Positions 1 through 28,500 of a stretch of 64,000 nucleotides of DNA are shown here, piece after piece. Location: assembly GCF_037975245.1 (NCBI RefSeq), contig NC_092581.1:11869303-11933302 (forward strand), in the 5' to 3' direction. The notes beneath the pieces are model-generated. The model saw only the letters and a program-made list of their open reading frames with translations, was not told the DNA's origin and searched no databases. Made by a program: the position numbers and the translations under genes. How positions within the stretch are numbered: the stretch's first letter is position 1; the number at the start of each line of letters is the position of its first letter. The DNA comes from Apostichopus japonicus. Its lineage: Eukaryota; Echinodermata; Holothuroidea; Aspidochirotida; Stichopodidae.

Positions 1-2390
1 TCTTCTTTTTTTAAATTATAATATGTCAACCAAAACATGTTGGATGGCTTTCAACGTAAATGAGCCATTAGATACACATCCTAAAAGTGTCAATTTAGGC
101 TATAAAAAGTCTTATTATCAGTAGTGTTGTGTTGTGTTGCATCTTAGCTACTGACCTTAGGGTCTGTGCAATAGTCATTTTTTGATGAACCTCAGCTCTT
201 TAAAGGGTCGTTTCCTCACATATTAAAAGTGTTGTAGAAATACAACCTCGATAACAGTGGTTTACAATACTCTACAACATATCAAACTTAATTTTGTTTC
301 CTAGAGTCATCCTTTAAAGGTCATCCAGTATTACCACCATATATGCTAGAACTTAGGCCTATCTTGATATTCAGATATTGGTCACCCATGGTCAAATGTC
401 TACCCCCATTTTACTGCCTTGCACGTGAATGAATAGTTGTTATTCCATACTGAGATATGTAGTTGTCTATTTTTAATACCCCTAAATGCCCTTTGAAAAC
501 TTGTAGAAGAATCGGAAACTCCAGGTATTAGCATGATTGACAACTTGTAGAAAATATCTAGCAACTTGTAAAATCTGCGGCTAATTGATGTTGCTGGCGT
601 CTTTGATGTAACATTATATCATATGGTCCTAGGCTGTCTTTAGTGTAATGGTATAGCTATAGTGTGATGATAAGGCCTGTATACGTTCAATCGATTCACA
701 ACCAGATAAGTAGTCTATGCAATAGCTAACTCATATATAGTCTACTCACCCCTTAATGTTCCTTACATTCCATTAGTTTATTTAATGTAACTCAATGTCG
801 TATGTGATTGTGTGCATATAGACAATCCAGCTGTCCCTAAATAAAGAAATATAAATTACTAACAAAATATACTTTTAAACAAATTAGAAAAAAAGACGTG
901 CAGTCTGTTACTTTAAGGGTAAACGCTCATTAAATGCCTATAGGTGTTAATTAACACTCTATAAAAACAAAGCAATTGATCGAGACTGATAAATCATTAT
1001 GTCAGTTGGACTTTATCTATTTTCACAAGTTAACCTTTCATACTGCTTTTAAGATCATAATTAAAAACTCAATATAAACATAATTATCCACTAGGCCGAT
1101 GCATCATTATGTCAGGTTTACTGCAACTATTTTTTTTCTTCATGAGGTAACCCGTTCTGTTTTGTGTTTTGGTTCTACCTCGATTATATACAATATACGG
1201 TTATATTAACATTCGTGTTTAATCGGTTAGTCATATACCAACACCACAAGGGCATGATGGAATCAAATAGCTGAAATTCCTTCTCCCTCATCACATGGAT
1301 GTATACCAAGTCATTTAATTTACCATTCGTTTTTATATTGGGATTATTTATAAACTATTCTTTTTAATATTAGCATATACATTCTATTTAGTTGGTCGTT
1401 TGCATTCACCCCTGTAGCATATTAATAACACCCGCGCTCTTGCACAGTAAGTGTGTATATATGTGTTAAACATCCGTAAAACACATTGGTAGACTCTCAA
1501 CCCATTCTCATCACCGATCCGTTCTACTTTATTTGATAACATCTCCACAAGAACATGACCGAGTCAGGTGATTTCGCTACATGTTAATCCATTCATATGA
1601 ATTTGTCTTCGGGTGGTTTTAGTGATAGATGATGTTAAAAACAAATTTTCTGAGGAAATTGTAGTTGGACTCGCTTAATGAAACAATATTAGATGGACAG
1701 GCAATTTGAAACTAGGTCAAAGAGAGAGAGAGAGAGAGGTGGAGAGATAGAAAGAAAATATCACTGGTTCATATTTGGTATGTGGAGACGTAAGGACTTT
1801 GCTCAACGTACATTCGTTTCAAACTTGAGAATGACTTTGTGTTAGGCTACATTACTTGTGTATCAGGTGTGTGTTAGGCAAGGTCAATAATCAGTATTAG
1901 TGTGTAATTGTGTTCATGCAAACATACAAGGGAACATAGTGTGTTGTCTATTGACGTCAGAGGCAGATCCACTGGAGAGGGAGGAGAGGTTAAACATGAT
2001 ACAGTGTGGCCCTGTGGTGGTTGAAGACGAGTCCGATGTAGGGGTGTTTGAGGGAGGGGGTCCTCCCCCAGAACAAAATATAATTTAGACGTGACAGTTT
2101 GCATTCTGAGGCATATGAAGGCTATTTATAAGGTCTATAAATAGGTCTTAACCCACACCATCTCCACTACCACTACACCACACCATTACCACCGCCGCCA
2201 CCATCGACACTACCACCAATTATTTGCACCAACATCAAGGATTCCGGAACATTTGCTTCTTCTAACATTTTTGTTCCTCTCAATTACTATCTTTAAAGAA
2301 AGCAGAATGCGCCTTTCATCTTTTCTTTTTTTCTTTTCTTTGCGTCACATGTTGTTTCCTGTTTGCGTTACCTCATCATTTCAATACAAG
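1..2390. other. 5' flank or intron of the peptidase gene; no exon recognised
   Basis: I looked here for the missing N-terminal exons of the glutamate carboxypeptidase-like gene (membrane anchor, first protease segment, apical domain) and found none. The stretch is AT-rich with short simple repeats: a GA run near 1718-1740 and a CCA/ACC-rich run near 2155-2225. The short open frames near 1874-2453 have no recognisable similarity. Part of 1975-2090 is G-rich and looks like dispersed repeat. Confidence 0.4.
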
Positions 2391-19124
<16,734 letters not shown>

Positions 19125-21880
19125 AAGTATCGTAGTCAAGAGTAATGATGATTTATATTTATGAGTAAATATTTCTGAATCTGAGCATCGAAAGGAGGAG
19201 GGGCATAAACGTGCAATCTTATAAACAATTAGATAAATAAATAGAAAGAGAATAGCAATATCCCCCCCGCAACCCCCCCCCCTCCCCTGCTACACGCGGT
19301 TGCTCCTATGATCCCACGTATGCTCATCGCAACATTCCCATGGAAAAGAAAATTTAAAAAAACAATGTGCTTATGTATCTTTTAATATTTGGTTGCATGT
19401 CAATGACATCTCAAAAAGTCGTACTTTGAGAATTGTGCATACACCCATGCTCAAAACACAGCGCATGCGCTCCAACATTTGTCCTAAACCACCGATTATC
19501 ATTGTATTAGAGAATGATCCACATGAATTGCAGGTTATAAAAATGAAACGTTTTCAATCATTTGAAAGAAAATCAAGAGTAATGGCTGTAATTAAAATAA
19601 TTAAAGACCAATTTTTATACATATATGGTACGCGAGGTTAAGATTATTTATGAAATTACTTTCTTGAAAAAAAACTATAGAAAAATAGAAACTTTCATGC
19701 TATAGTATTTTATAGTCGAACATTTATGTATCGATATACGACACCTGCTTCTTCTTCTTATTTTGTTGGCATTCTAGTTTTAGTCTATACTATATAATAC
19801 GCATGATTAATTATCTTATCCCTACACGTAGTGTACTAGGGATGAGATGTTGTACTCTATAGAGCAATTCTATCTTTGTATTATAAATTTGTTCCTATCG
19901 TTATTTATTTTATTTCCCCGTTGATAGTAAGAAAATATTCAGAATTACACTGTAGTATCGTGGAATTCATACTCAGCTGACTTTTATAACGTCTTCAGTG
20001 ACTACTCTACTTGGAGAAGAGATCGAAGCAAGGTGCAAGTCTAAGTGAAATCTGGGGGGGGGGGGGGTGACAGGAGGGCCTGGGGAGTAGGGCAGGAGAT
20101 TAGAAGTCGCAATGTATAGGAATTTCTGAACGCCCGTCCATGCGTCAATGTCGTTTTGGTCGCGGCAACTGTGGAGAATGGAAAAGACAAGTATAATTCC
20201 TTTGAATTCAATCTATAGATTGAAAGTGATTGGTATTTAAGGCAACATAAGTGTACTTTTAATTGCAATAACGTGTAGCGTTTAGAGTTGACTTTCTTGT
20301 CACTTGTTGTTTTGTTAGACTCTGAAGAAAAGATGTTTAACCGTCTCTTTGTTTGGACTATTGCGGACTATTGCGGTGTGTGTGTGTATGTGTGTGTGTA
20401 TGTATGTGTGTCTCTTTTCGAATGTACACTTCCGTGTGCTAACGTTCAACCTTTATCAACGTATACTAACCGCTCGCTAGTGTACCCCCGCGTTAGCCTT
20501 GATAGTAACATGAAAGGCTTCAGTGACATCATCGGTGACGACACTACCACCAGTAACATCAGTCGTCGAGGTCGACGGTGATCTCTCAAGTTACGACACG
20601 ACTGCCGCCGACATCTTGGACAAATTCATTGATGAGGTGAGCGGTGACATCAGTGATGTCCGCATCACTTCAGCAATGACAATGTAACTGACAAAAGTGA
20701 CGACATCGGTAATAAATCAATTACAAGTGATCACAGCAATGACGTCAATTAGTGACACTGTGATGACAGCAGTGATGACAGAACTGACGTCATCCGCGAG
20801 GAAACAATTGGTGACATCGGTGACACACGTAGTGATGCACCGTCAATTAGTGGTGACGTCAGCGATGACGTAATAGGAATACAACAGCGCTGACACCGGT
20901 GTGCCCGCGGAACCAACATTCACAGATTCATTACAAATAAACTGGAGATTACTGCAATGCAACTATACAAAACTAATTTAATTTCAATAAGGTGTAAAAC
21001 GCATATGAATTTTACCAGATGTACAAATCTCAGTGTATTGAAATATTCACGCATGTTTGACCAAATTATATCAAAAGATAGATATACATATAGAGACTAT
21101 TTGATATCCTGAGTTACACGCGGATTTGAAACTTCTTTTCTTATTGCTATTACGTAACTTTACGTTGTAACTGAAACTTCTTCCAATTGACGCATTGAAT
21201 TGCAGATTATAGTGTTATATGCATATCTTATTGCACTTGTAATGTAGCCTATATTCTTTTCATATTTTATCACATCATATATAACATATACATATCAAGC
21301 ATAATAGTGTAGTAAATATGGGTCTCTTTTATTTTATCATGACGAAAATTGATGACGTCACAATAAACTGATGACGTCAGATACTGATTGATATTTTTAA
21401 CTAATAAACAATATCCAATGTAGAAAAACTCTATACTTTTCTACTGAGTAATTTTTGTTACTATGTGAAGGGATTTCCAAGGGTATCATAGGATGGGTAT
21501 CTGTGTGGAATTATTTCTAGCGTGCCAAATGTTCTTAGCCCATTCGACTCCAACTTGGTCCTACTCCTTCCCCTACCCCCCTCCCCCAACCCCTACCAAC
21601 TTTCCCTCAACTCAACTTCCTTGCGAACTGCCCTGCATGCTATTTCGCATAGCCATGTAAAATAGTGCACGCGTTCCCTAAATCGGGCGGCGCTATACTA
21701 CAATACATTCTTCCTCCCTCTTTTTATTCTCGCGGGTTGATAACAAACATTGGGAAGAAAGTGAGAAACATTCTGGCAGCATTAGGAAACATTACCAGTG
21801 TGCTGCTGATATTTTAAGCAGACTTGCAACGTATAATTCAATAATTTGGACAGATGGCTAAAATGATAGCAAATGTGTCT
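19125..21880. other. Intergenic 3' flank of the peptidase gene
   Basis: No protein-coding exon recognised. Poly-C/G tracts lie at 19261-19284 and 20054-20067, a GT-rich stretch at 20374-20412, and a dense patch of TGACRTCA-like motifs at 20510-20880 (listed separately). AATAAA-type signals near 19236 could end the peptidase transcript. Confidence 0.45.
20510..20880. repeat. Degenerate GTGACRTCA / GATGACR-rich patch
   Basis: More than a dozen variants of GTGACATCA, GTGACGTCA, GATGACA and AATGACGTCA occur at irregular spacing. CRE-like TGACGTCA cores are present on both strands. It could be a decayed short tandem repeat or a cluster of bZIP-type sites. A short frame through 20530-20690 ends without similarity to anything I know. 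Confidence 0.5.
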
Positions 21881-21900
21881 GCAGTAAGGTATATGAATAA

Positions 21901-22066
21901 GGGGTTAATCAACGGTCTAGCGTGCGTTACTCACAGGATTAATGCACGATCGGGGGATAATGCAAGCGATGCACGAGGGCGGAGCCCGAGTGCATCCAGC
22001 GATAGCATTAACACCCGGAGTGCATTAATCATGTGAGTAACGCACGCTAGACCGTTGATTAACCCC
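21901..22066. mobile_element. Hairpin MITE with 46-bp near-perfect inverted repeats
   Basis: Arms 21901-21946 and 22021-22066 are reverse complements with one mismatch (GGGGTTAATCAACGGTCTAG..., then CGTGCGTTACTCAC). The ~74-bp centre is itself partly palindromic (TGCAAGCGATGCAC / GTGCATCCAGCGATAGCA). The arm block CGTGCGTTACTCACAGGATT recurs at 23119-23140. Confidence 0.85.
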
Positions 22067-22833
22067 GTTCATTCATACACTACCATTTGTGTGGGGGAAA
22101 AATCATAAAACAAAACATATTTGGTTACGTATAACCGAAGATTTATTAAAGTGATACCCCGTAAGTCGAATTAACGATTAACAACCAGCATAACAATAAT
22201 GTACATGTGCAATTATAAAGTAATACTGAACGATAGTGAATATTATAAAGGAAACGTCTTTGAAAGGCTGTCATTCATAAAAGATGAACCATAATAACTT
22301 TTTAACTAATGTTTGGCAATATTGCGGCCATAAAACTATTTTTGAAAGGTCTCAATAACAAGGAACTACAAACAATTACTGGTTGGCGTCATCATATCAA
22401 TACCCCACAGCTTCTGGTTCCCATAGCAACCATTCTAGGGACAAACATGTACGTATGGTATACAGTCATACTGTAACATAGTAGGCCTTGTATTGAACAC
22501 GTACACTCACTTGAACGTACACACTACACAGTGCTTGGCACTGCGGTCGTTTAACTTTAAATTTATAATACTGTGAGCAACATAACGGCCTTGCGAACAT
22601 TTAATTACGGACAGATACTGGATATATTTAAACTCAAAGCATCCACAACTGTTTGGTGTTTGGTGTTTTAATACGGATATAACTATGAATTTTGGAAGTA
22701 AACATTCACAGGACTTTGGAAAGAACATTTGGAAAACAGTTTGGACATGTTAGACGTTTCAGCCCTAAAAGCAGCAGTAACGTTAATGTCAATTAATTGT
22801 TGGAGGCAACAGCTGTGCAGCCTACACTTTGGC

Positions 22834-23025
22834 CTAGACTCGAGTGCGGATCCATGTTTTCGCGTCCTTTACCTCTGGTGGCATCTTGCAAGACTTTTGA
22901 ACAAGATCGTTTCTGTGAATTAAGTCTTTCTCAACCAGGTTTGCAAATCTTCCATTGTTTTCCTGAGTGTCTACCTCGTCTAAAGTGCGCAAATCGAAGT
23001 TCAAATCAAACGTTATATTAGCCAT
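22834..23025 (-). pseudogene. Possible N-terminal fragment of a Crypton-type/DUF3504 protein
   Basis: A 63-residue minus-strand frame has a run of the type NNGRFANLVEKDL. This resembles the start of invertebrate proteins with a Crypton-type tyrosine-recombinase-like domain. No recombinase core follows: the frame stops in a region without further similarity. About 100 bp to its right lies the CGTGCGTTACTCAC block shared with the hairpin MITE at 21901. GTTCATTCATAC and its complement at about 22067 and 23189 could be ends of one element. Weak, from memory of the family style only. Confidence 0.3.
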
Positions 23026-23199
23026 TTTGTGTTTTTGATGTATTTCGATAGCTCATCAGGGCAGACGACAAAACATGGTAACATGGTATCAATTGTATTC
23101 ATCCGCCGGTAATTTTACCGTGCGTTACTCACAGGATTAACCACGGTCAGCTGACCTGAATGGACCAATAGGATTTAGGAATCTTTACTAAGTATGAAT

Positions 23200-24190
23200 G
23201 AACATATATATATATATATAGTCAGTCAGGCTCGTTTCTCTATGAAATGTTACACGGTCAACTTCACCCTTGATGATAATAATAATAAACAGGGTTGTTG
23301 ACAGAAGCGTCGGATTCATTAAGCAAATCGAGTTGCGTAATTTAGTCTGTGCCTTTTCCATGACAAACATGAAGGTATTATGTGGACGTAGTGACATGCT
23401 ACTTCTAATGATCGGGACAAGGCGTTTTACCTCCTCGCCTGACCAGAGTAGATCTCTACTCTTTAGTAATTCCTTAGTCCGAATCTCGTAGCTTGTACCA
23501 GAGACATGAATTACGGTTAATAAACATGCCATCTCGTTCTTGGGAAGTAATATGCTCCCGTTTGACAACTCCATGCGGCAACGAAAGGGAAGAGAAGGGG
23601 GAAAGACACGGTTGTTGTTTATAGCTGGTACGTTGCATTACGTAATAGCCCAGGTGGTCAGGTAGGTATCTCTCCTAAACACGGTGTCAAGTTACGACAA
23701 GGCGCAAGATTGTCCGAAAAGTCGCAGGTTTCGTAACTGTCACATATGCGAACAAGCTCATATAGAGTGATACAATGGTAGAAGCAGTCTATGACTTTTG
23801 TAAAGGTTTTCCATTTATATTGTAGACCGTCTCTGACCATGGATGCTCTGACCATGGAGGTAAAAACACCTCCATGCTCTGACCAAGCTCCCATATTTAC
23901 GTGTATATAGGCCTACGTTCGAAGACGACGGTACAGGTATATACGGCATTGATGATAGCTCCCTGGACGGATAAACCTAAGAAACGAGAGCACTGGTGAG
24001 ATGTTTTATTCAACTTTGAGCAACTGATCAGTGAAACTGAAAATAAGTGGGGAACTGAAAGAAGCAGTCCCGGTCCATCGATCTCAAGTTAGAGAATAGC
24101 CATAAAGAAAGAACGAAATTTATAACGAGGTGAGACAATTCAAATCATTTTATATGTTGCATGCATGCATTAATCGTAGTTTCTAGTCAA
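23200..24190. other. Intergenic, no recognised gene
   Basis: Contains a short AT run at 23207-23220 and a duplicated CTCTGACCATGGA-type stretch near 23832-23885. Frames on both strands (for example 23188-23574 minus) show no recognisable domain. Confidence 0.4.
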
Positions 24191-24192
24191 AA

Positions 24193-25553
24193 TGATGACC
24201 GTTCCTCTCCTCTCCGGAGTTCTGGAGGAGAGATACATTTTCAGAGTGGTAACAAGTTTTGTTCTTACAAATTGGACTCTTTTTATAAGTGTTCAATATA
24301 ATTAATTTAAAGGCCCTATAACCTCTTCAACAACGAATAGAAATTGTGATATAGTGATATAGTGCATGGTATTGCAAAATCTGACTCTTATAAGTGGGAA
24401 GTATCAGTGATATAAAGGAGTAATCGTAATGAAAGGTCATTTTTTGAGTAACAAAGAGGCAGTTTTCATTTCAAAATTGAAACGTTATACTTCTAATTAT
24501 GCAAAGGGTAGTTTTAAGGTTTATCCCTATACTGGGAGGCAAGTGAACCCTCCCGGGCCCCTTCCCATCGAAATCCGCTCCCTCCCTGTTTCAATTAACA
24601 TTGGAGATCTATCCTAACCAGACTTGATTTTGTAAACATGATTGTCGCAGCTAATTTGGTTGATAATGACACAGAACTATTTGTAGTTATTTGCAAATAT
24701 AGCAACGCTCTCAAAGTGAAATGCCTTAATCGAGGTGATCTACAATTTCGTTGATTACTCCTTTAAATTACTTATACTTTCCCACTTTTAAGGGTCCGAT
24801 TTTCAGTAACATGCACTATGTAATAATTTCCATTCATTGTTAGGGACATTGCAAAGTATTGCATCGTTTATCTTAGTTGAGTACAAAGACCAAAACAGTA
24901 TTTCACTACGGAGGAAAGTACATCTTTAAACGATTGGTTCATATTTTACGCCTATTGAATCTTTACTTTTATACTTCAAAGGATGATTTCTATAGTTCGT
25001 CAGTTATTAGATCGCTTCTCGGCTTTTTGGCTAAGATCATGTGTAGTATCTGTTCCCTTTCGAGGGGAATGGTGATGCACACCCGACGATGATCACACAG
25101 TCACAGTCCCGATGCAAGGACACTGGGGTTAGAAGCGAATCAGTCGTTAAGTAGTTTGGTTTTCGTGCCCAGGTTCTTTCCTGGGTGACTTTGTCTTAAA
25201 AAGTATTAGATGTCACAGTCCCGATGCAAGGGGACTGGGGTTGAGGGCGGATCAGTCGTTTGGTAGTTTGGTTTTCGTGCCCAGGTTCTTTCCTGGGTGA
25301 CTTTGTCTTAAAAAGTATTATATGTCACAGTCCCGATGCAAGGGGACTGGGGTTGAGAGCGGATCAGTCGTTCGCTATTGTGGTTTTCGTGCCCGGGTTC
25401 TTTCCTGAGCGACTTTTTCATAAAAAGTATAGTTATTACGAGTGATTAGAATTGTTTGGAGTTGCAACCACGATGACGAGTAACAATATCTCTCTCTGAG
25501 CGTGAAGCGGATCAGAAACAGCGTTAATTTGTAGTTTCTGATCATTGATGACC
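24193..25553 (-). repeat. Inverted, rearranged flank of the 1.09-kb tandem array
   Basis: 24735-24999 and 25431-25553 are reverse-complement copies of the unit segment found at about 26170-26580 (CCCACTTTTAAG..., AGTTATTACGAGTGATT, CATTGATGACC). 24193-24240 is an inverted copy of the adjoining segment (ggaacggtcat region) but is displaced to the left. 24395-24425 is a direct-orientation copy of the unit block around AAAGTGGGAA/TTTAAAGGAGT, so it faces the inverted block at 24745-24790. The U2-headed SINE interrupts this flank at 25010. Confidence 0.8.
25011..25430 (+). mobile_element. U2 snRNA-headed SINE with three 112-bp body modules, copy B
   Basis: Starts exactly at U2 nucleotide +1 (ATCGCTTCTCGGCTTTTTGG) and follows U2 for ~45 nt to CTGTTC. 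It then switches to CCTTTCGAGGGGAATGG, a ~40-bp linker and three tandem modules: 25101-25212, 25213-25324 (112 bp each) and 25325-25430. Each module runs from TCACAGTCCCGATGCAAG to TTAAAAAGTATTA-like sequence. Each also contains a GTGCCCAGGTTCTTTCCTGG hairpin with a B-box-like core. An 8-bp duplication AGTTATTA flanks it (25002-25009, 25431-25438). The array units carry the uninterrupted target sequence (for example 26294-26303, minus strand), which confirms insertion. No open frame of note: non-autonomous. Confidence 0.85.
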
Positions 25554-28500
25554 GGAGTAGTTTAGTTTAGTACAAAAAAAAGGATCAGGAGGGACACACA
25601 AGTCCCCATCAAAAAACCCATAGGAGAGAGAAAAAACTGAAGACACAAACACTCAGACCCAATTGCAATGCTTAAAGGAGTGGGGGTGGAGTCATGGGGG
25701 TGGGGCACTTGCCTCCCAGTACCGTGAAAACCTTAAAAGGCACAGCTGTTGGTTTTTCGACATCCTCTAATCAGGTCAATGTTTATGTTACATTGAATAT
25801 TTACACTTATACCTTTCCATTGATGTAAGGCATATTGTATTATTTTCTTTTGGTACTCGTTAAAACTTGTTCAAACCTAGCACTTTTGGGCAATGAATTT
25901 GCTCTTTTCGCAAAAATTCCTAAGCCCTCACGTGACTGGAGGTCACCTTGTGACGCACATGTGCGGTTGAGGAAAATTTCGATAAGGCTGTTGTTCACTT
26001 CAGAACTAACACTATGCCGATATCCACTTCAGCACTATCATGCCGGTACGACACACTTGCCGTGCAGTTAGTATTTTGGATGATCTTTTCTTTACATTGT
26101 TTAACAAGAAGAACATTACTATGTTTGCAGCCACTCTGAATATATCTCTCTCCTCCAGAACTCCGAAGAGCAGAGGAACGGTCATCAATGATCAGAAACT
26201 ACGAATTAACGCTGTTTCTGATCCGCTTCACGCTCAGAGAGAGACATTGTTACTCGTCATCGTGGTTGCAACTCCAAACAATTCTAATCACTCGTAATAA
26301 CTTACGAACTATAGAAATGATCCTTGGAAGTATAGTAGTAAAGATTCAATAGGCGTAAAATATGAACCTATCGTTTAAAGATGTCCTTTTCCCCGTAGTG
26401 AAATACTGTATGATGTTTGTATTCAAATCAGATAAACGATGCAATATTTCAATGTTCTATCCCTAACAATGAATGGAAATTATTACAGAGCGCATGTTAC
26501 TGAAAATCGGACTCTTAAAAGTGGGAAAATATAAGTGTTTTAAAGGAGTTACCAACGAAATCGTAGATCATCTCTACAAAGGAATGTCAATTTGAGGGCG
26601 TTGTTTATATCCAAATAACCACAAAATGGAGTAGTTTTGTTTAGTTTAGTAGGGAAAAAAGGATCAGGAGGGACACTCAAGCCCCCATCAAGGACCCTAT
26701 AGGAGAGAGAAAAAATTGAAGACACAGACACTCAGACCAAATTACAATGCTTAAAGGAGGGCGGGGCAGGGCGGGCGGGGTCATTGGGGGGGTGGGGCAC
26801 TTGCCTCCCAGTACGTGATAAACCTTAAAAGGCATAGCTTATGGTTTTTCGACATCCTCTAATCAGGTCAATGTTTATGTTACATCGAATATTTACACTT
26901 GTACCTTTCCATTGATGTAAGGCACATTGTATTATTTTCTTTTGGGACTCGGTAAAACTTGTTCAAACCTAGCACTTTTGAGCAATGAATTTGCTCTTTT
27001 CGCAAAAATTCCTAAGCCCTCACGTGACTGGAGGTCACCTTGTGACGCACATGTGCGGTTGAGGAAAATTTCGATAAGGCTGTTGTTCACTTCAGAACTA
27101 CAGTAACACTATGCCGATACCCACTTCAGCACTATCATGCCGGTACGACACACTTGCCGTGCAGTTAGTATTTTGGATGATCTTTTCTTTACATTGTTTA
27201 ACAAGAAGAACATTACTATGTTTGCAGCCACTCTGAATATATCTCTCTCCTCCAGAACTCCGAAGAGCATAGGAACGGTCATCAATGATCAGAAACTACG
27301 AATTAACGCTGTTTCTGATCCGCTTCACGCTCAGAGAGAGACATTGTTACTCGTCATCGTGGTTGCAACTCCAAACAATTCTAATCACTCGTAATAACTT
27401 ACGAACTATAGAAATGATCCTTGGAAGTATAGTAGTAAAGATTCAATAGGCGTAAAATATGAACCTATCGTTTAAAGATGTCCTTTTCCCCGTAGTGAAA
27501 TACTGTATGATGTTTGTATTCAAATCAGATAAACGATGCAATATTTCAATGTTCTATCCCTAACAATGAATGGAAATTATTACAGAGCGCATGTTACTGA
27601 AAATCGGACTCTTAAAAGTGGGAAAATATAAGTGTTTTAAAGGAGTTACCAACGAAATCGTAGATCATCTCTACAAAGGAATGTCAATTTGAGGGCGTTG
27701 TTTATATCCAAATAACCACAAAATGGAGTAGTTTTGTTTAGTTTAGTAGGGAAAAAAGGATCAGGAGGGACACTCAAGCCCCCATCAAGGACCCTATAGG
27801 AGAGAGAAAAAATTGAAGACACAGACACTCAGACCAAATTACAATGCTTAAAGGAGGGCGGGGCAGGGCGGGCGGGGTCATTGGGGGGGTGGGGCACTTG
27901 CCTCCCAGTACGTGATAAACCTTAAAAGGCATAGCTTATGGTTTTTCGAAATCCTCTAATCAGGTCAATGTTTATGTTACATCGAATATTTACACTTGTA
28001 CCTTTCCATTGATGTAAGGCACATTGTATTATTTTCTTTTGGGACTCGGTAAAACTTGTTCAAACCTAGCACTTTTGAGCAATGAATTTGCTCTTTTCGC
28101 AAAAATTCCTAAGCCCTCACGTGACTGGAGGTCACCTTGTGACGCACATGTGCGGTTGAGGAAAATTTCGATAAGGCTGTTGTTCACTTCAGAACTACAG
28201 TAACACTATGCCGATACCCACTTCAGCACTATCATGCCGGTACGACACACTTGCCGTGCAGTTGGTATTTTGGGTGATCTTTTCTTTACATTGTTTAATA
28301 AGAATAACACTACAATGTTTGCAGCCACTCTGAATATGTCTCTCTCCTCCAGAACTCCGAAGAGCAGAGGAACGGTCATCAATGATCAGAAACTACGAAT
28401 TAACGCTGTTTCTGATCCGCTTCACGCTCAGAGAGAGACATTGTTACTCGTCATCGTGGTTGCAACTCCAAACAATTCTAATCACTCGTAATAACTTACG

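Noticed and set aside
25011-25055. A functional U2 snRNA gene
   Set aside because: Only the first ~45 nt match U2; the branch-site region beyond, the Sm site and the 3' stem-loops are absent, and the segment is bounded by a retroposon target duplication.
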